Shown: positions 15,956-24,755, numbered from the stretch's first letter. The stretch is 64,000 nucleotides of DNA from Bacteroidota bacterium (GCA_014190575.1 BJGQ01000003.1:1-64000), one strand, 5' to 3'. A program made the numbers and translations. The notes: generated by a model not told the origin, from the letters alone.

Positions 15956-18196
15956 ATGCGTTTCCGGAAATTCATTTATTTAGTACTGTTCACTGTTCAC
16001 TATTCACTATTCACTGAATTGTTGCAGGCTCAATCGGTGCACGATAAATATTCGCTGCACATTCATCACGCAACCGCGCCTTTCAAAATTGATGGAGTAA
16101 TTGATGAACCTGATTGGCAATTAGCAGATGTTGCAAAAGATTTTTTTGCCATACTTCCTTACGACACTTCTTTTTCGAAAAGCAAAACTGAATGCCGCGT
16201 TGCCTACGACGATAATTATTTTTATGTGAGCGCAGTTTGTTATGATGAGTTGCCAGGGCACTATGTAATACAATCGCTCAAGCGCGATTATTCTTATCCT
16301 GTTACTGATGCATTTGCAGTAGTGCTTGATCCTTTTCTCGATGGAACAAATGGTTTTAACTTCGGGGTCAATCCATACAATGTGCAGCGCGAAGGAAGCA
16401 TTGATAATGGTGGTGGCTTTGGTGTAAGCACTGATTGGAATGTGAAATGGATTTCGGAAACAAAAATTGAAGATGGTAAATGGACCTGCGAAATAGCCAT
16501 TCCATTTAACAGCATCCGCTTTAAACCGAATGCAGATAAATGGTACATTAATTTTATCCGCAATGATTTAAAGCGCAACGAACAATCGGGCTGGGTTCCG
16601 GTGCCACGCAGTTTTAATCCGAGTTCGCTTGCTTTTACCGGCACATTAATCTGGGATAAACCGTTGGGCAAAACCGGGGAGAATATTTCGTTGATTCCAT
16701 ATGCCATTGGTTCAGTAAATACTATTGCAACTGAAGGAAATGATATTCATGCAAAACCAAATTTCGGATTGGATGCGAAAGTTGCCGTGAGCAGTTCGTT
16801 GAATTTAGATGTAACAGTCAATCCCGATTTTAGTCAGGTGGAAGTGGATGCGCAACAAACCAATCTCACTCGTTACAATTTATTTTATCCCGAGAAAAGA
16901 AGTTTCTTTATTGAGAACAGTGATTTGTTCGGTCAGTTTGGTTTCCGGCAAATCCGTCCGTTCTTCTCCCGCAATGTTGGATTGAGCAATGGAAATGTTA
17001 TTCCCATTCAAGGCGGATTGCGATTAAGCGGAAAGCTGACGCCAAAAGACAGAATCGGAGTAATGAGTATTCAAACGGCTGATGATTCCATTGGAACAAG
17101 TGCCATCAATGGGCAGAATTATTCAGTAGTTGCTTATCAGCGCAAAATATTTTCTCGCTCCAACATTGCATTCATCGGCGTGAATCGTCAGGCATTCAAT
17201 CATTTTAAATTGCAGAAAAAAGATTTCAATCGGGTAGGAGGTATTCAATACAATCTTGCATCAGCCAATAACAAATTAGTGGGCTTTGCTTTTTTTATGT
17301 ATTCAAATAATATGGTGAGTGGTTATCGTGCATACTCGCATGCAGCTTTCTGGTCTTATAATTCTACCCACTGGCAGTTTGTTTACAATCATGAATATGT
17401 AGGAAAAAATTTTTTAACCGATGTAGGTTTTGTTCCTCGATTATATAATTATGATGCAGCTAACAAAAAGGTATTCAGAAATTCGTATTGGCGATTGGAA
17501 CCTTCCATTACAAGAAAATTCTTCCCGACCGGAAATTTGAAATCAAAAGTGAATAATTTTTCAATTCAACTTTACAGCAGCGATTACTTGAATGAAGAAT
17601 ACAAACCAACCGAGTTGTATCAGAATTTAATTTTACAAACCAATTTTCAGAACAGCGCTATTTTCGAAATTGATATTGACCATACCGATTTGAATTTACA
17701 ATACGGAACTTCAATCAATCAAAAAGATACTCTTTATTTTCTCCCTGGAAAATATTCTTATCAAAGTGCAATTCTTAAATTCAATTCGAACCTTCGAAAA
17801 ATTTTCAACTACACAATTAGTGCACAGTATGGTTCATTTTACACCGGAACAAAACTGACTTTCAATTCAAATGTTACTTACCGTATTCAACCATACGCAA
17901 ATCTTTCGCTCGCTGTAAATTATAATCAGGTTGATTTGCCCTCACCGTTTCAAGATTTTTATTTACTGTTAGTTGGTCCGAAACTGGAATTCACTTTCAC
18001 ACACGATTTATTCTTCACAGCATTTTTGCAATACAATACACAGGCAGAAAATTTCAATGTCAACTGTAGGTTGCAATGGCAGTTCAAACCGCTCAGTTAT
18101 TTATACTTTGTTTACAGTGATAATTATGAAACAATAAATTTTGGAAATAAAAATCGCCAGGTGGTTTTAAAATTTGTTTACTGGCTCAGCTTATAA
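15956..18196 (+). CDS. DUF5916 outer-membrane protein with CBM9-like N-terminal domain
   Basis: A protein of about 746 residues. After the signal peptide (MRFRKFIYLVLF...LLQAQ) comes a carbohydrate-binding-family-9-like domain (about residues 30-225: FKIDGVIDEPDW, AYDDNYFYVSAVCYD, FNSIRFKP). A DUF5916 barrel-like domain follows to the end (NPDFSQVEVDAQQTNLTRYN; YPEKRSFFIEN; C-terminal KFVYWLSL). The function is unknown; family members are outer-membrane proteins found beside peptidase or polysaccharide genes. In-frame ATGs at 15944 and 15956 both work; 15956 gives the more usual basic n-region. A 7-bp tandem repeat lies in the signal-peptide codons. pcm starts 2 nt after the stop. Confidence 0.82.
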   Translation: MRFRKFIYLVLFTVHYSLFTELLQAQSVHDKYSLHIHHATAPFKIDGVIDEPDWQLADVAKDFFAILPYDTSFSKSKTECRVAYDDNYFYVSAVCYDELPGHYVIQSLKRDYSYPVTDAFAVVLDPFLDGTNGFNFGVNPYNVQREGSIDNGGGFGVSTDWNVKWISETKIEDGKWTCEIAIPFNSIRFKPNADKWYINFIRNDLKRNEQSGWVPVPRSFNPSSLAFTGTLIWDKPLGKTGENISLIPYAIGSVNTIATEGNDIHAKPNFGLDAKVAVSSSLNLDVTVNPDFSQVEVDAQQTNLTRYNLFYPEKRSFFIENSDLFGQFGFRQIRPFFSRNVGLSNGNVIPIQGGLRLSGKLTPKDRIGVMSIQTADDSIGTSAINGQNYSVVAYQRKIFSRSNIAFIGVNRQAFNHFKLQKKDFNRVGGIQYNLASANNKLVGFAFFMYSNNMVSGYRAYSHAAFWSYNSTHWQFVYNHEYVGKNFLTDVGFVPRLYNYDAANKKVFRNSYWRLEPSITRKFFPTGNLKSKVNNFSIQLYSSDYLNEEYKPTELYQNLILQTNFQNSAIFEIDIDHTDLNLQYGTSINQKDTLYFLPGKYSYQSAILKFNSNLRKIFNYTISAQYGSFYTGTKLTFNSNVTYRIQPYANLSLAVNYNQVDLPSPFQDFYLLLVGPKLEFTFTHDLFFTAFLQYNTQAENFNVNCRLQWQFKPLSYLYFVYSDNYETINFGNKNRQVVLKFVYWLSL
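15988..16015 (+). repeat. Four tandem copies of a 7-bp unit (RTTCACT) in coding sequence
   Basis: GTTCACT GTTCACT ATTCACT ATTCACT runs without interruption and differs only at the first base. It encodes part of the hydrophobic core of the DUF5916 signal peptide. Because 7 is not a multiple of 3, gain or loss of one copy shifts the reading frame. Confidence 0.9.
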
Positions 18197-18198
18197 AA

Positions 18199-18861
18199 AT
18201 GATTAACAAGGAGAAACTGGATACTTACCTGCATAAGGGAATGCGGAAAAAATTGGTGGAATCAATTGCCAAGCGTGGAATTATTAATAAAGAGGTATTG
18301 GAAGCAGTTAATCGGGTTCCTAGGCATTTGTTTTTTTTCGATTCAGTTTTTTTAGAGAAAGCGTATGAGGACAAAGCCTTTCCAATTGGCGAGGAACAAA
18401 CCATTTCGCAACCATATACGGTAGCCTACCAAACTTCTTTATTAGAAATAAAAAAAGGAGAAAAAATTTTGGAGGTCGGTACTGGAAGCGGATATCAGGC
18501 TTCGGTGCTTGCTGAAATGGGCGCAAAGGTTTTTACCATAGAAAGACAAAAGAAATTATATGAGAAAACAAAACCTATGCTCACCGATTTAGGATATTCT
18601 ACAATCAAGTGTTTTTATGGTGATGGTTTTGCGGGGTTGCCAACTTTTGCTCCATTCGATAAAATAGTAGTTACAGCCGCTGCCCCATTTATTCCGGAAC
18701 CTTTACTAAAACAATTAAAAACAGGAGGGGGGTTGGTTATTCCGGTTGGCGAAAATGTGCAGCGAATGAAAAGAATAACCCGCATTTCAGAAGGAGATTG
18801 GACGGAGGAAATATTCGATAATTTTAAGTTTGTACCAATGTTAACTGGAAAAGTCAGCTAG
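18199..18861 (+). CDS. pcm: Protein-L-isoaspartate O-methyltransferase
   Basis: SAM-dependent cytoplasmic enzyme that methylates L-isoaspartyl residues to start repair of age-damaged proteins. The 220-residue protein has the family elements RHLFFFDSVFLEKAYEDKAFPIGEEQTISQP split around residues 41-72, the SAM motif ILEVGTGSGYQASVLAEM (about 90-107) and VVTAAAPFIPEPLL (about 153-166). Length is standard. It begins 2 nt after the DUF5916 stop, so the two are probably co-transcribed. Confidence 0.94.
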   Translation: MINKEKLDTYLHKGMRKKLVESIAKRGIINKEVLEAVNRVPRHLFFFDSVFLEKAYEDKAFPIGEEQTISQPYTVAYQTSLLEIKKGEKILEVGTGSGYQASVLAEMGAKVFTIERQKKLYEKTKPMLTDLGYSTIKCFYGDGFAGLPTFAPFDKIVVTAAAPFIPEPLLKQLKTGGGLVIPVGENVQRMKRITRISEGDWTEEIFDNFKFVPMLTGKVS

Positions 18862-18916
18862 TAGTAATAACGAATATTTTGAATCTGTAAGGTGTCATGC
18901 AACCATTTTTTCACAA

Positions 18917-18949
18917 TTGGTATCTGAATGAAGATTTCAATTATATTTG
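18917..18949 (+). promoter_or_regulatory. Candidate promoter for the lipoprotein gene
   Basis: TTG at 18917-18919, a 22-nt spacer and a perfect TATATTTG at 18942-18949 (TAnnTTTG consensus). The expected start of transcription is near 18956, leaving about 20 nt before the ATG at 18976. This rules against the upstream in-frame ATG at 18928, which would lie inside the promoter. Confidence 0.6.
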
Positions 18950-18975
18950 CCCACCAATTAAAAAAAAAGAATAAC

Positions 18976-19617
18976 ATGAAGAAACTCCTTTTAGTCATTT
19001 TGGTTATTGTAACCGCTGGAGAAATTTTTTACGGATGCAGAAAAGGTCCTGAAGATCCTTTGCTTTCATTTCGCTCGCGAAAGCACCGTGTAACAGGTAA
19101 GTGGCAAGTGTGCTCTTACAAGATTAATGATGCAGATTCATTAATTGACAATGTAACTGTTGTTGATACTACAACTCCAATTACTAACCTTTTTGTATGC
19201 TTGGGTAAAGTAACCTATACAAGAAAGAAAACCTATATCATGGAATTTGATGATAATGGACTTTATATTTTTAGAAACACATTTTTATGGACTGTTTCCA
19301 GAGATTGGAAAACAAATACTCCTCAATGTACAGATTCAACTGATTATGTATGGAAAGATACTACCTGGTTAACCAAAGGTCTTTGGACAATGGCCGGAGG
19401 AGTTGGAGATTATCGAAACAAAGAGTTACTTCAATTAACTGATGGAGTGGATCAGGTTACTGGTCAATCTTATGAACTTGTTGAAGTTCGCGAGAAAGAA
19501 TTAAAATTCAGACAATCAGTAACCGCAATTTCACCTACGGGGACACCAGTTGTTACAAAATGGGAATGGACCTTGTGCCCTTATGCTGATAGCACAAGCG
19601 CTAATGGAAATCAATAA
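18976..19617 (+). CDS. Hypothetical lipoprotein
   Basis: A 213-residue protein of unrecognised function. MKKLLLVILVIVTAGEIFYGC ends in a lipobox-like Cys at residue 21, so lipidation and envelope location are likely. The mature part starts with a short basic stretch, then GKWQVCSYKINDAD; strands such as TYIMEFDDNGLYIFRN and GLWTMAGG suggest a lipocalin-like or small beta-barrel fold. Several Cys residues are present (about 48, 84, 121). The start at 18976 is chosen because a promoter lies just upstream. A strong bidirectional terminator follows. Confidence 0.7.
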   Translation: MKKLLLVILVIVTAGEIFYGCRKGPEDPLLSFRSRKHRVTGKWQVCSYKINDADSLIDNVTVVDTTTPITNLFVCLGKVTYTRKKTYIMEFDDNGLYIFRNTFLWTVSRDWKTNTPQCTDSTDYVWKDTTWLTKGLWTMAGGVGDYRNKELLQLTDGVDQVTGQSYELVEVREKELKFRQSVTAISPTGTPVVTKWEWTLCPYADSTSANGNQ

Positions 19618-19640
19618 AGATTAATTAAAATTAATGATAA

Positions 19641-19680
19641 AAACCCCGATTCACATTTGTGAATCGGGGTTTTGTTTTTT
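19641..19680. terminator. Bidirectional rho-independent terminator
   Basis: A perfect 14-bp stem AAACCCCGATTCAC / GTGAATCGGGGTTT (19641-19654, 19659-19672) with an ATTT loop. T-runs lie on both sides when read in either direction. It separates the convergent lipoprotein gene and smpB, whose stop codon touches its right edge. Confidence 0.92.
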
Positions 19681-20144
19681 TATCTATCCTTCAATATTCT
19701 GTCGAGATCTCTTTTTGAATCTTTCTTTTTTATTGAATCCCGTTTATCGTGCAGTTTTTTTCCTCGTACTAACCCTATTTCTAATTTTGCGAATCCTCTT
19801 TCAGAAAAAAATAAATTGATTGGGATAATTGTGAATCCCCGCTCTTTCACTTTCGCCTGAAGTTTTTCTAATTCTTTTTTCTTCAATAATAATTTTCGAG
19901 GTCGCATTGGTTCATGATTGAAATGAGAACCATTGCTGTATTCCGAAATATTCAGGTGTCGAACCCATAAATCATTTTTTTGAAAGGCACAAAATGCATC
20001 ACCCATATTTGCTTTTCCTTCGCGCACACTTTTTACTTCTGTTCCGGTTAGCATAATGCCGGCAATGTATTTATCCATCACTTCGTATTCATACAAAGCA
20101 CGCTTGTTATTAATTACAGTGTTTTTAATTTTTACTTCACTCAT
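19680..20144 (-). CDS. smpB: SsrA-binding protein SmpB
   Basis: SmpB binds tmRNA and the stalled ribosome in trans-translation. The 154-residue protein shows the OB-fold core with AGIMLTGTEVKSVREGKANMGDAF (in two parts, residues about 28-52), HLNISEYSNG and HEPMRPRKLLLKK, GFTIIPINLFFSERGFAKLEIGLVRGKK (split), and the basic C-terminal tail HDKRDSIKKKD that enters the decoding centre. Length is normal. The start codon overlaps the preceding stop by 1 nt (TGATG), indicating translational coupling with the thioesterase gene. The ssrA gene is not in this window. Confidence 0.96.
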   Translation of the reverse strand: MSEVKIKNTVINNKRALYEYEVMDKYIAGIMLTGTEVKSVREGKANMGDAFCAFQKNDLWVRHLNISEYSNGSHFNHEPMRPRKLLLKKKELEKLQAKVKERGFTIIPINLFFSERGFAKLEIGLVRGKKLHDKRDSIKKKDSKRDLDRILKDR

Positions 20145-20533
20145 CAGTTCTTGTTAAGTACCTGCTCTATTTTTTCTTTCTTCAAAATTTTTTGTGCGGT
20201 TTCTCCGCTTGCAATTAATCGATTTCCGTCATGGGCTTCAAACGAACAAAGCACTTCGTTTTTATTCAATGAAATAAATGTTCCGGTAAAAATTATTTCA
20301 GTCCCAACTTTGGCCGGAGCATGATGAATAACTTTTACCATGCTGCCGATTCCTTCTTCATCATTGTCTTTTATATCAAGAACAAACAGCCTGCAAACCC
20401 ATTCAGCATCGCGAGTAATTGCATAAGTAGAATAAACTGAATGCAAAGCACCGGTTCTGAATTTCACCAGATCATCTTCATCAACCCTGCAGGTATATTT
20501 TTTTTTATCGCCGGGATTAAAAATATTTTTCAT
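20144..20533 (-). CDS. Hotdog-fold thioesterase-like protein
   Basis: A 129-residue protein resembling the fluoroacetyl-CoA thioesterase/hotdog group found beside housekeeping genes in Bacteroidota. Visible features are an N-terminal KKKYTCRVDEDDLVKF strand, the helix-like GALHSVYSTYAITRDAEW segment, VGTEIIFTGTFISLNKNEVLCSFEAH and a C-terminal helix AQKILKKEKIEQVL. The substrate is unknown. It overlaps smpB by 1 nt, so expression is coupled; a functional link to trans-translation is not implied. Confidence 0.7.
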   Translation of the reverse strand: MKNIFNPGDKKKYTCRVDEDDLVKFRTGALHSVYSTYAITRDAEWVCRLFVLDIKDNDEEGIGSMVKVIHHAPAKVGTEIIFTGTFISLNKNEVLCSFEAHDGNRLIASGETAQKILKKEKIEQVLNKN

Positions 20534-20607
20534 TGCACAAATGTGATGAAAGAAATGAAAAGAAGTTCTAACTAATTTGAAAAACGAAAGTAAAAACCCT
20601 AAATGAA

Positions 20608-22482
20608 TCAGCTAACAGCAAGCACCGGAATTTTTACTAAGTGCCGAACTCTTGAAATGGTTTCACCAAAAACAATATCTTTCAATCCACGGTGACCGTG
20701 AGTTCCCATTACTAGTAAATCAGCTTTAAATTCAAATACGCTTTTAGCTATGGCAAAACTTCTCTTTCCATAACCTAACTCAAACGATGAGTTGAATCCA
20801 TTATCAATTAATTCTTTTGTAACTTGAATTAAATGTTCAATATCTTCCTGTTCTTCTTTATCCGATATCTGATTGCCGATTAATAATGCACCTGCTGATT
20901 CAAGCACATGGATAAGATGATATTCTGCACCTGTTCCACCAATTGAAAGTGCTTGTGAAATAGTATTGCTGTCGTGTTTTGAAAAATCAAGTGTGATTGC
21001 AATTCGTTTGAATTGTTCCTTGCTTTGAAGTTCGGGCAAACTGAAATCATGAATTTTTATTTCCCGTTCTTTTCTTCTGAAAATAAACGGACCGAATGTG
21101 ATGTAGAGTAAAAGTATTCCTGCAATAGCTGCTATCGGCAAAACAAAAACATAAATCCACCACGCATTATTGTAATCGGTCATCAATGAAATTATTTCTT
21201 CTGACACCAGTTTTACATTTAAAGTTACAATGACAATCGCTGATACCCACGATGCTAATTTCAACCAAAACCCTATTGCAAATTCACCCATTTTCTTTTT
21301 ATCACTTACAAAATGTATGAGCGGAATTACGGCAAACCCAAGTTGCATACTTAAGATTACTTGTGATAAAATTAATAAACTGCCTGTTGCCCCTTCGCCA
21401 TAAAACCAGAGAACTAAAAACGCTGGAACTACAGCAAGCATTCTTGTAATCAGACGGCGCAACCAAGGAGTGATACGAAGATTTAAATAACCTTCCATTA
21501 TAATTTGCCCGGCTAATGTTCCGGTGATGGTGCTGCTTTGTCCACTGGCGATTAATGCAAATGCAAATAATATTGGTGCCAGTGATGAGCCAAGCAATGG
21601 TTCCAATAATTTGTGTGCATCATTTATATCTGCTATGTTAAACATTCCTCGTGTAAAAAATACGGAAGCGGCAAGAATGAGAATTGCTGCATTTACAAAA
21701 AGAGCGAGGTTTAATGCAATGGCTGAATCAAAGATGTTAAATTTTATGGCCTTCTTCATTCCTAAAACGGTGCGTTCAATTTTTCGGGTTTGAACCAATG
21801 ATGAATGCAGGTATAAATTGTGTGGCATAACTGTGGCACCAATAATTCCAATTGTTAAATAAAGTGCTGTTCCGTATGGAATAGATGGAATAAAACCTGC
21901 GGCAATATCACCAACATCTGGTTTGGCCATTAATAATTCAACCAGAAAACTTCCACCCATTATCACTACCATTCCAATAATGAAAACTTCCATTTTTCGA
22001 ATGCCGATGTTCATTAAAGTGAGAAGGATTAAGCAATCGAAGACTGCTATGGTTACTCCGCCGAGTAATGGAATATGAAACAAGAGATTTAATCCGATTG
22101 CAAGTCCCAATACCTCAGCTAAATCACACGCAGCGATGGCAATTTCAGCAAGTATGTATAATGGAATATTGATTATTGAATGATACATTTCCTTTGATGC
22201 CTGAGCCAGATCACGACCTCGAACAATACCTAGCCGAACGCAATGACTTTGCAATAGCAACGCAATTAAATTTGACATCAGTAAAACCCAAATAAGTTTG
22301 TAGCCATAAGCACTACCGGCAGCAATATCTGTTGCCCAATTTCCAGGATCCATATATCCAACACTTACCATGTAGGCCGGACCAAGGAAAGCAAATAATG
22401 TTCGCCACCAGTTTTTATTCTTGGTTTCAACTGAAGAGTGAACTTCTTCGAGTGATTTGGTTGAAGTGTTTTTTGAAATCAT
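20608..22482 (-). CDS. mntH: Nramp-type Mn2+/Fe2+ transporter with fused C-terminal universal stress domain
   Basis: A 624-residue inner-membrane protein. Residues about 25-480 are an Nramp transporter: MDPGNWATDIAAGSAYG is the TM1 metal-site motif (DPGN), and MPHNLYLHSSLVQ is the TM6 motif (MPHN). After the last membrane segment, residues about 490-624 form a UspA-type domain (KRIAITLDFSKHDS start; MGTHGHRGLKDIVFGETISR ATP-loop motif). Manganese uptake is likely because the gene overlaps a DtxR/MntR-family repressor gene by 4 nt. The Usp domain may sense nucleotides or stress; that role is inference. Confidence 0.9.
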   Translation of the reverse strand: MISKNTSTKSLEEVHSSVETKNKNWWRTLFAFLGPAYMVSVGYMDPGNWATDIAAGSAYGYKLIWVLLMSNLIALLLQSHCVRLGIVRGRDLAQASKEMYHSIINIPLYILAEIAIAACDLAEVLGLAIGLNLLFHIPLLGGVTIAVFDCLILLTLMNIGIRKMEVFIIGMVVIMGGSFLVELLMAKPDVGDIAAGFIPSIPYGTALYLTIGIIGATVMPHNLYLHSSLVQTRKIERTVLGMKKAIKFNIFDSAIALNLALFVNAAILILAASVFFTRGMFNIADINDAHKLLEPLLGSSLAPILFAFALIASGQSSTITGTLAGQIIMEGYLNLRITPWLRRLITRMLAVVPAFLVLWFYGEGATGSLLILSQVILSMQLGFAVIPLIHFVSDKKKMGEFAIGFWLKLASWVSAIVIVTLNVKLVSEEIISLMTDYNNAWWIYVFVLPIAAIAGILLLYITFGPFIFRRKEREIKIHDFSLPELQSKEQFKRIAITLDFSKHDSNTISQALSIGGTGAEYHLIHVLESAGALLIGNQISDKEEQEDIEHLIQVTKELIDNGFNSSFELGYGKRSFAIAKSVFEFKADLLVMGTHGHRGLKDIVFGETISRVRHLVKIPVLAVS

Positions 22483-23135
22483 AATTGAACACTTATGTTG
22501 TTTGCGATTGAAGAACTTATCTGCACTTTGTTTTTTCCATTGATGAGTAACAGCATGCTTTGATCGAACGAATTTTTTTCCATTACTTTTAATTTTGAAC
22601 CAATGCTGATTCCGATTTTACTCAGGTAACGAAGTAATTCGGGTTGGTCAGTAACAAGGTTAACAATTGCTTCTTTTTTTTCGGTTACATCAATCAATTT
22701 TTGTGAATCGGATTTTTTTATCACTCCTTTTTTATCAGGAATTGGATCACCGTGAGGGTCAAATCGCGGATGTTCGAGAAAGGAATCCAATCGTTCTACC
22801 AATACTTCTGATTGAATGTGTTCCAGCTGTTCAGCCACTTCATGAATTTCATCCCAGCTGAATTTTAATTTCTCCACTAAAAAATATTCCCACAATCGAT
22901 GTTTGCGAACAATTAAAAGTGCTTGCTTAGTACCGGAATCAGTAAGCGTCACGCCATTGTATTTTTTATAACGAATGAGTTTTTGTGTGGAAAGCTTCTT
23001 GAGCATTTCAGTAACAGATGCTGCCTTGGTTCCAAGAGAAGCAGCAATATCATTAGTTGAAACAGCATTGTTGCTGATACCGGCATGATGAAAAATGGTT
23101 TTCAGGTAATTCTCTTCAGAAGTAGTTTGAATCAT
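22479..23135 (-). CDS. mntR: DtxR/MntR-family metal-dependent transcriptional repressor
   Basis: A 218-residue regulator. The N-terminal winged helix (about 1-65) contains SLGTKAASVTEMLKKLSTQKL. A dimerisation and metal-binding helical domain follows (about 66-140, HKLWEYFLVEKLKFSWDEIHEVAEQLEH-like, with E/H/C-type ligands such as HPRFDPHGDPIP). The C-terminal FeoA/SH3-like domain (about 150-218) includes GISIGSKLKVM. With Mn2+ or Fe2+ bound it should repress its own operon with mntH. A palindrome on the -7 element 20 bp upstream supports this. ATGA overlap with mntH indicates coupling. Confidence 0.9.
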   Translation of the reverse strand: MIQTTSEENYLKTIFHHAGISNNAVSTNDIAASLGTKAASVTEMLKKLSTQKLIRYKKYNGVTLTDSGTKQALLIVRKHRLWEYFLVEKLKFSWDEIHEVAEQLEHIQSEVLVERLDSFLEHPRFDPHGDPIPDKKGVIKKSDSQKLIDVTEKKEAIVNLVTDQPELLRYLSKIGISIGSKLKVMEKNSFDQSMLLLINGKNKVQISSSIANNISVQL

Positions 23136-23154
23136 TGGCTTGTCTAAATATAAA

Positions 23155-23170
23155 TTTAGGCAAACCTAAA
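23155..23170 (-). promoter_or_regulatory. MntR/DtxR-type operator overlapping the -7 box of mntR-mntH
   Basis: TTTAGGCAAACCTAAA is an inverted repeat with 6-bp perfect arms, like boxes known for the MntR/TroR/SirR branch. On the minus strand it reads TTTAGGTTTGCCTAAA and contains TAGGTTTG (23168-23161), a perfect TAnnTTTG -7 element. Transcription would start near 23154, about 19 nt before the mntR ATG at 23135. Repressor binding would cover the core promoter. Confidence 0.8.
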
Positions 23171-23196
23171 AAATAATTTATACTTTTAATTATAAT

Positions 23197-23487
23197 TTAG
23201 CGCACAATAATTTCCTCTACAATTCCCTCTCCGAATTTGGTATTGATAAGTTCTATCATTTGCTGACGAGAATAAACGAGTTCATTTTTAAGGGGGGCGG
23301 AGTTCACTTCCACATATAATTTTTTATTACGCAGGTTCACACTCTTGGTGTAACGGGCAATTGTTTTTCCCAGCAGTTCTTCCCAGCATTGCAACAACCG
23401 CACTTCATTTACTTTATCGTTCCACTTGTTGGCGGTCATCAGTTGTTTCAAAATATCTCCAATTGGTTGGTCGTTGTGCTTTTTCAT
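23197..23487 (-). CDS. DUF721 (DciA-like) protein
   Basis: A 96-residue protein of the DUF721 family, with DILKQLMTANKWNDKVNEV, WEELLGKTIARYT and KLYVEVNSAPLKNELVYSR. Related DciA proteins load or recruit the replicative helicase in many bacteria, and the gene commonly lies beside recF as here (6-nt gap). Function in this organism is inferred from family and context only. Confidence 0.85.
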   Translation of the reverse strand: MKKHNDQPIGDILKQLMTANKWNDKVNEVRLLQCWEELLGKTIARYTKSVNLRNKKLYVEVNSAPLKNELVYSRQQMIELINTKFGEGIVEEIIVR

Positions 23488-23493
23488 TTTTAA

Positions 23494-24579
23494 TTATTTT
23501 ATAAAACCATATTCAACATTAAAATGCTTTGATGGTTTTTCAGAATTAATAATTCCGTTCCAATTGGTGCAGGTAATAAAAACCTGCCCGCGATTATTAC
23601 TTGCCGCATCAGCCAATAATTTTTCAGAACGATGCTGATCAAGTTTATCAAAAATATCATCAAGCAAAAGAAGAGGAGTTTCATTTTTCTTTTCAGCAAT
23701 GAAATCAAACTGTGCGAGTTTGAGTGCGATAAGAAATGATTTTTTTTGTCCCTGACTGCCGAACTTCTTTATGGAAAATTCATTCAAAAGAAAATCAAGA
23801 TCATCGCGATGTACACCTGCAGTAGTTCGTTGCAGTATCATATCCTTTTCACGATTGGCTAAAAGTGTTTTTGAAAAATCATTTTCATTTAACAATGATT
23901 CATATTTCATCAATGCTATTTCGAGTGCATCAGAAATAAATGCATAATGTTTTTGTAACAATGGAATTAGAATCTGCAAGCTTCTATTCCGTTCATCGTA
24001 AATCTGTTTACCAAGTTTCACCAACTGTTCATCCAGCACATTCATTAAATCATCATCGCGTGTTTGACCGACATACCATTGTTTCAATAATGCATTTCGC
24101 TGAATCAATACACGATTGTATTGCATTAAATCATCAAGGTACAAACGATTCACTTGCGAGATAGTATTGTCTAGCCATTTGCGTCGCTCTTCGCTTCCTT
24201 CAATAATTAATACAATATCATCTGGTGCTATTACTACCAATGGAAATTTACCAATATGGTCAGCTAGTTTTTCATAAATAATTTCATCGTGCTTCAACAA
24301 TTTCGGAGTTCCGCTTTGAAATGCGAGCGAAATATTTTCAGTTCTTTCTTCAAAAATAAAATTTCCCTGCAACCTGAAAAATTCTTCTTTAAAATTTATT
24401 GCTCCCAAATCACCTGAATGAAAATATCCTTTTGTCAGGCACAGATAATTTATGGCCTCGAGCAAATTGGTTTTGCCGGTACCGTTCCTTCCCGATAAAA
24501 TATTCAGTCCATCGCAAAACAAAATGCTTTGTTCGGTGTAGTTTCTAAAATTGGTTAACTGAATTGACGAAAGATGCAA
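23494..24579 (-). CDS. recF: DNA replication and repair protein RecF
   Basis: An SMC-like ATPase acting with RecO and RecR to load RecA at gapped DNA. The 361-residue protein has the N-terminal LSSIQLTNFRNY, Walker A GRNGTGKTN (about 30-38), the signature-like SQGQKKSFLIALKLAQ and Walker B PLLLLDDIFDKLD, followed by a D-loop and QVFITCTN near the end. Length is standard. It leads a two-gene unit with the DUF721 gene; the divergent partner is pdhA. Confidence 0.95.
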   Translation of the reverse strand: MHLSSIQLTNFRNYTEQSILFCDGLNILSGRNGTGKTNLLEAINYLCLTKGYFHSGDLGAINFKEEFFRLQGNFIFEERTENISLAFQSGTPKLLKHDEIIYEKLADHIGKFPLVVIAPDDIVLIIEGSEERRKWLDNTISQVNRLYLDDLMQYNRVLIQRNALLKQWYVGQTRDDDLMNVLDEQLVKLGKQIYDERNRSLQILIPLLQKHYAFISDALEIALMKYESLLNENDFSKTLLANREKDMILQRTTAGVHRDDLDFLLNEFSIKKFGSQGQKKSFLIALKLAQFDFIAEKKNETPLLLLDDIFDKLDQHRSEKLLADAASNNRGQVFITCTNWNGIINSEKPSKHFNVEYGFIK

Positions 24580-24725
24580 AACAAAATAAATTGAGTGCGC
24601 AAATATGCATTTGATTCTGCATTCACTTTCACTTTGGTTTCATCATCCATCTTAAAATTTTCTCAACGGAATTTTCAGCCCAATTTCGTGAGTATTTCAT
24701 GAATCAAACTGAATGGATTACCTAT

Positions 24726-24755
24726 TTGTCATTAAGCGGATTTCAATTAGGTTTG
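24726..24755 (+). promoter_or_regulatory. Candidate pdhA promoter
   Basis: TTG at 24726-24728 (within TTTG), a 19-nt spacer and a perfect TAGGTTTG at 24748-24755. The predicted transcript begins near 24762. It lies downstream of the first in-frame ATG (24699), so translation from that ATG would need a second upstream promoter. Confidence 0.6.

Noticed and set aside
22667-22861. Plus-strand frame inside mntR
   Set aside because: It lies wholly within the well-supported repressor gene and has no homology.
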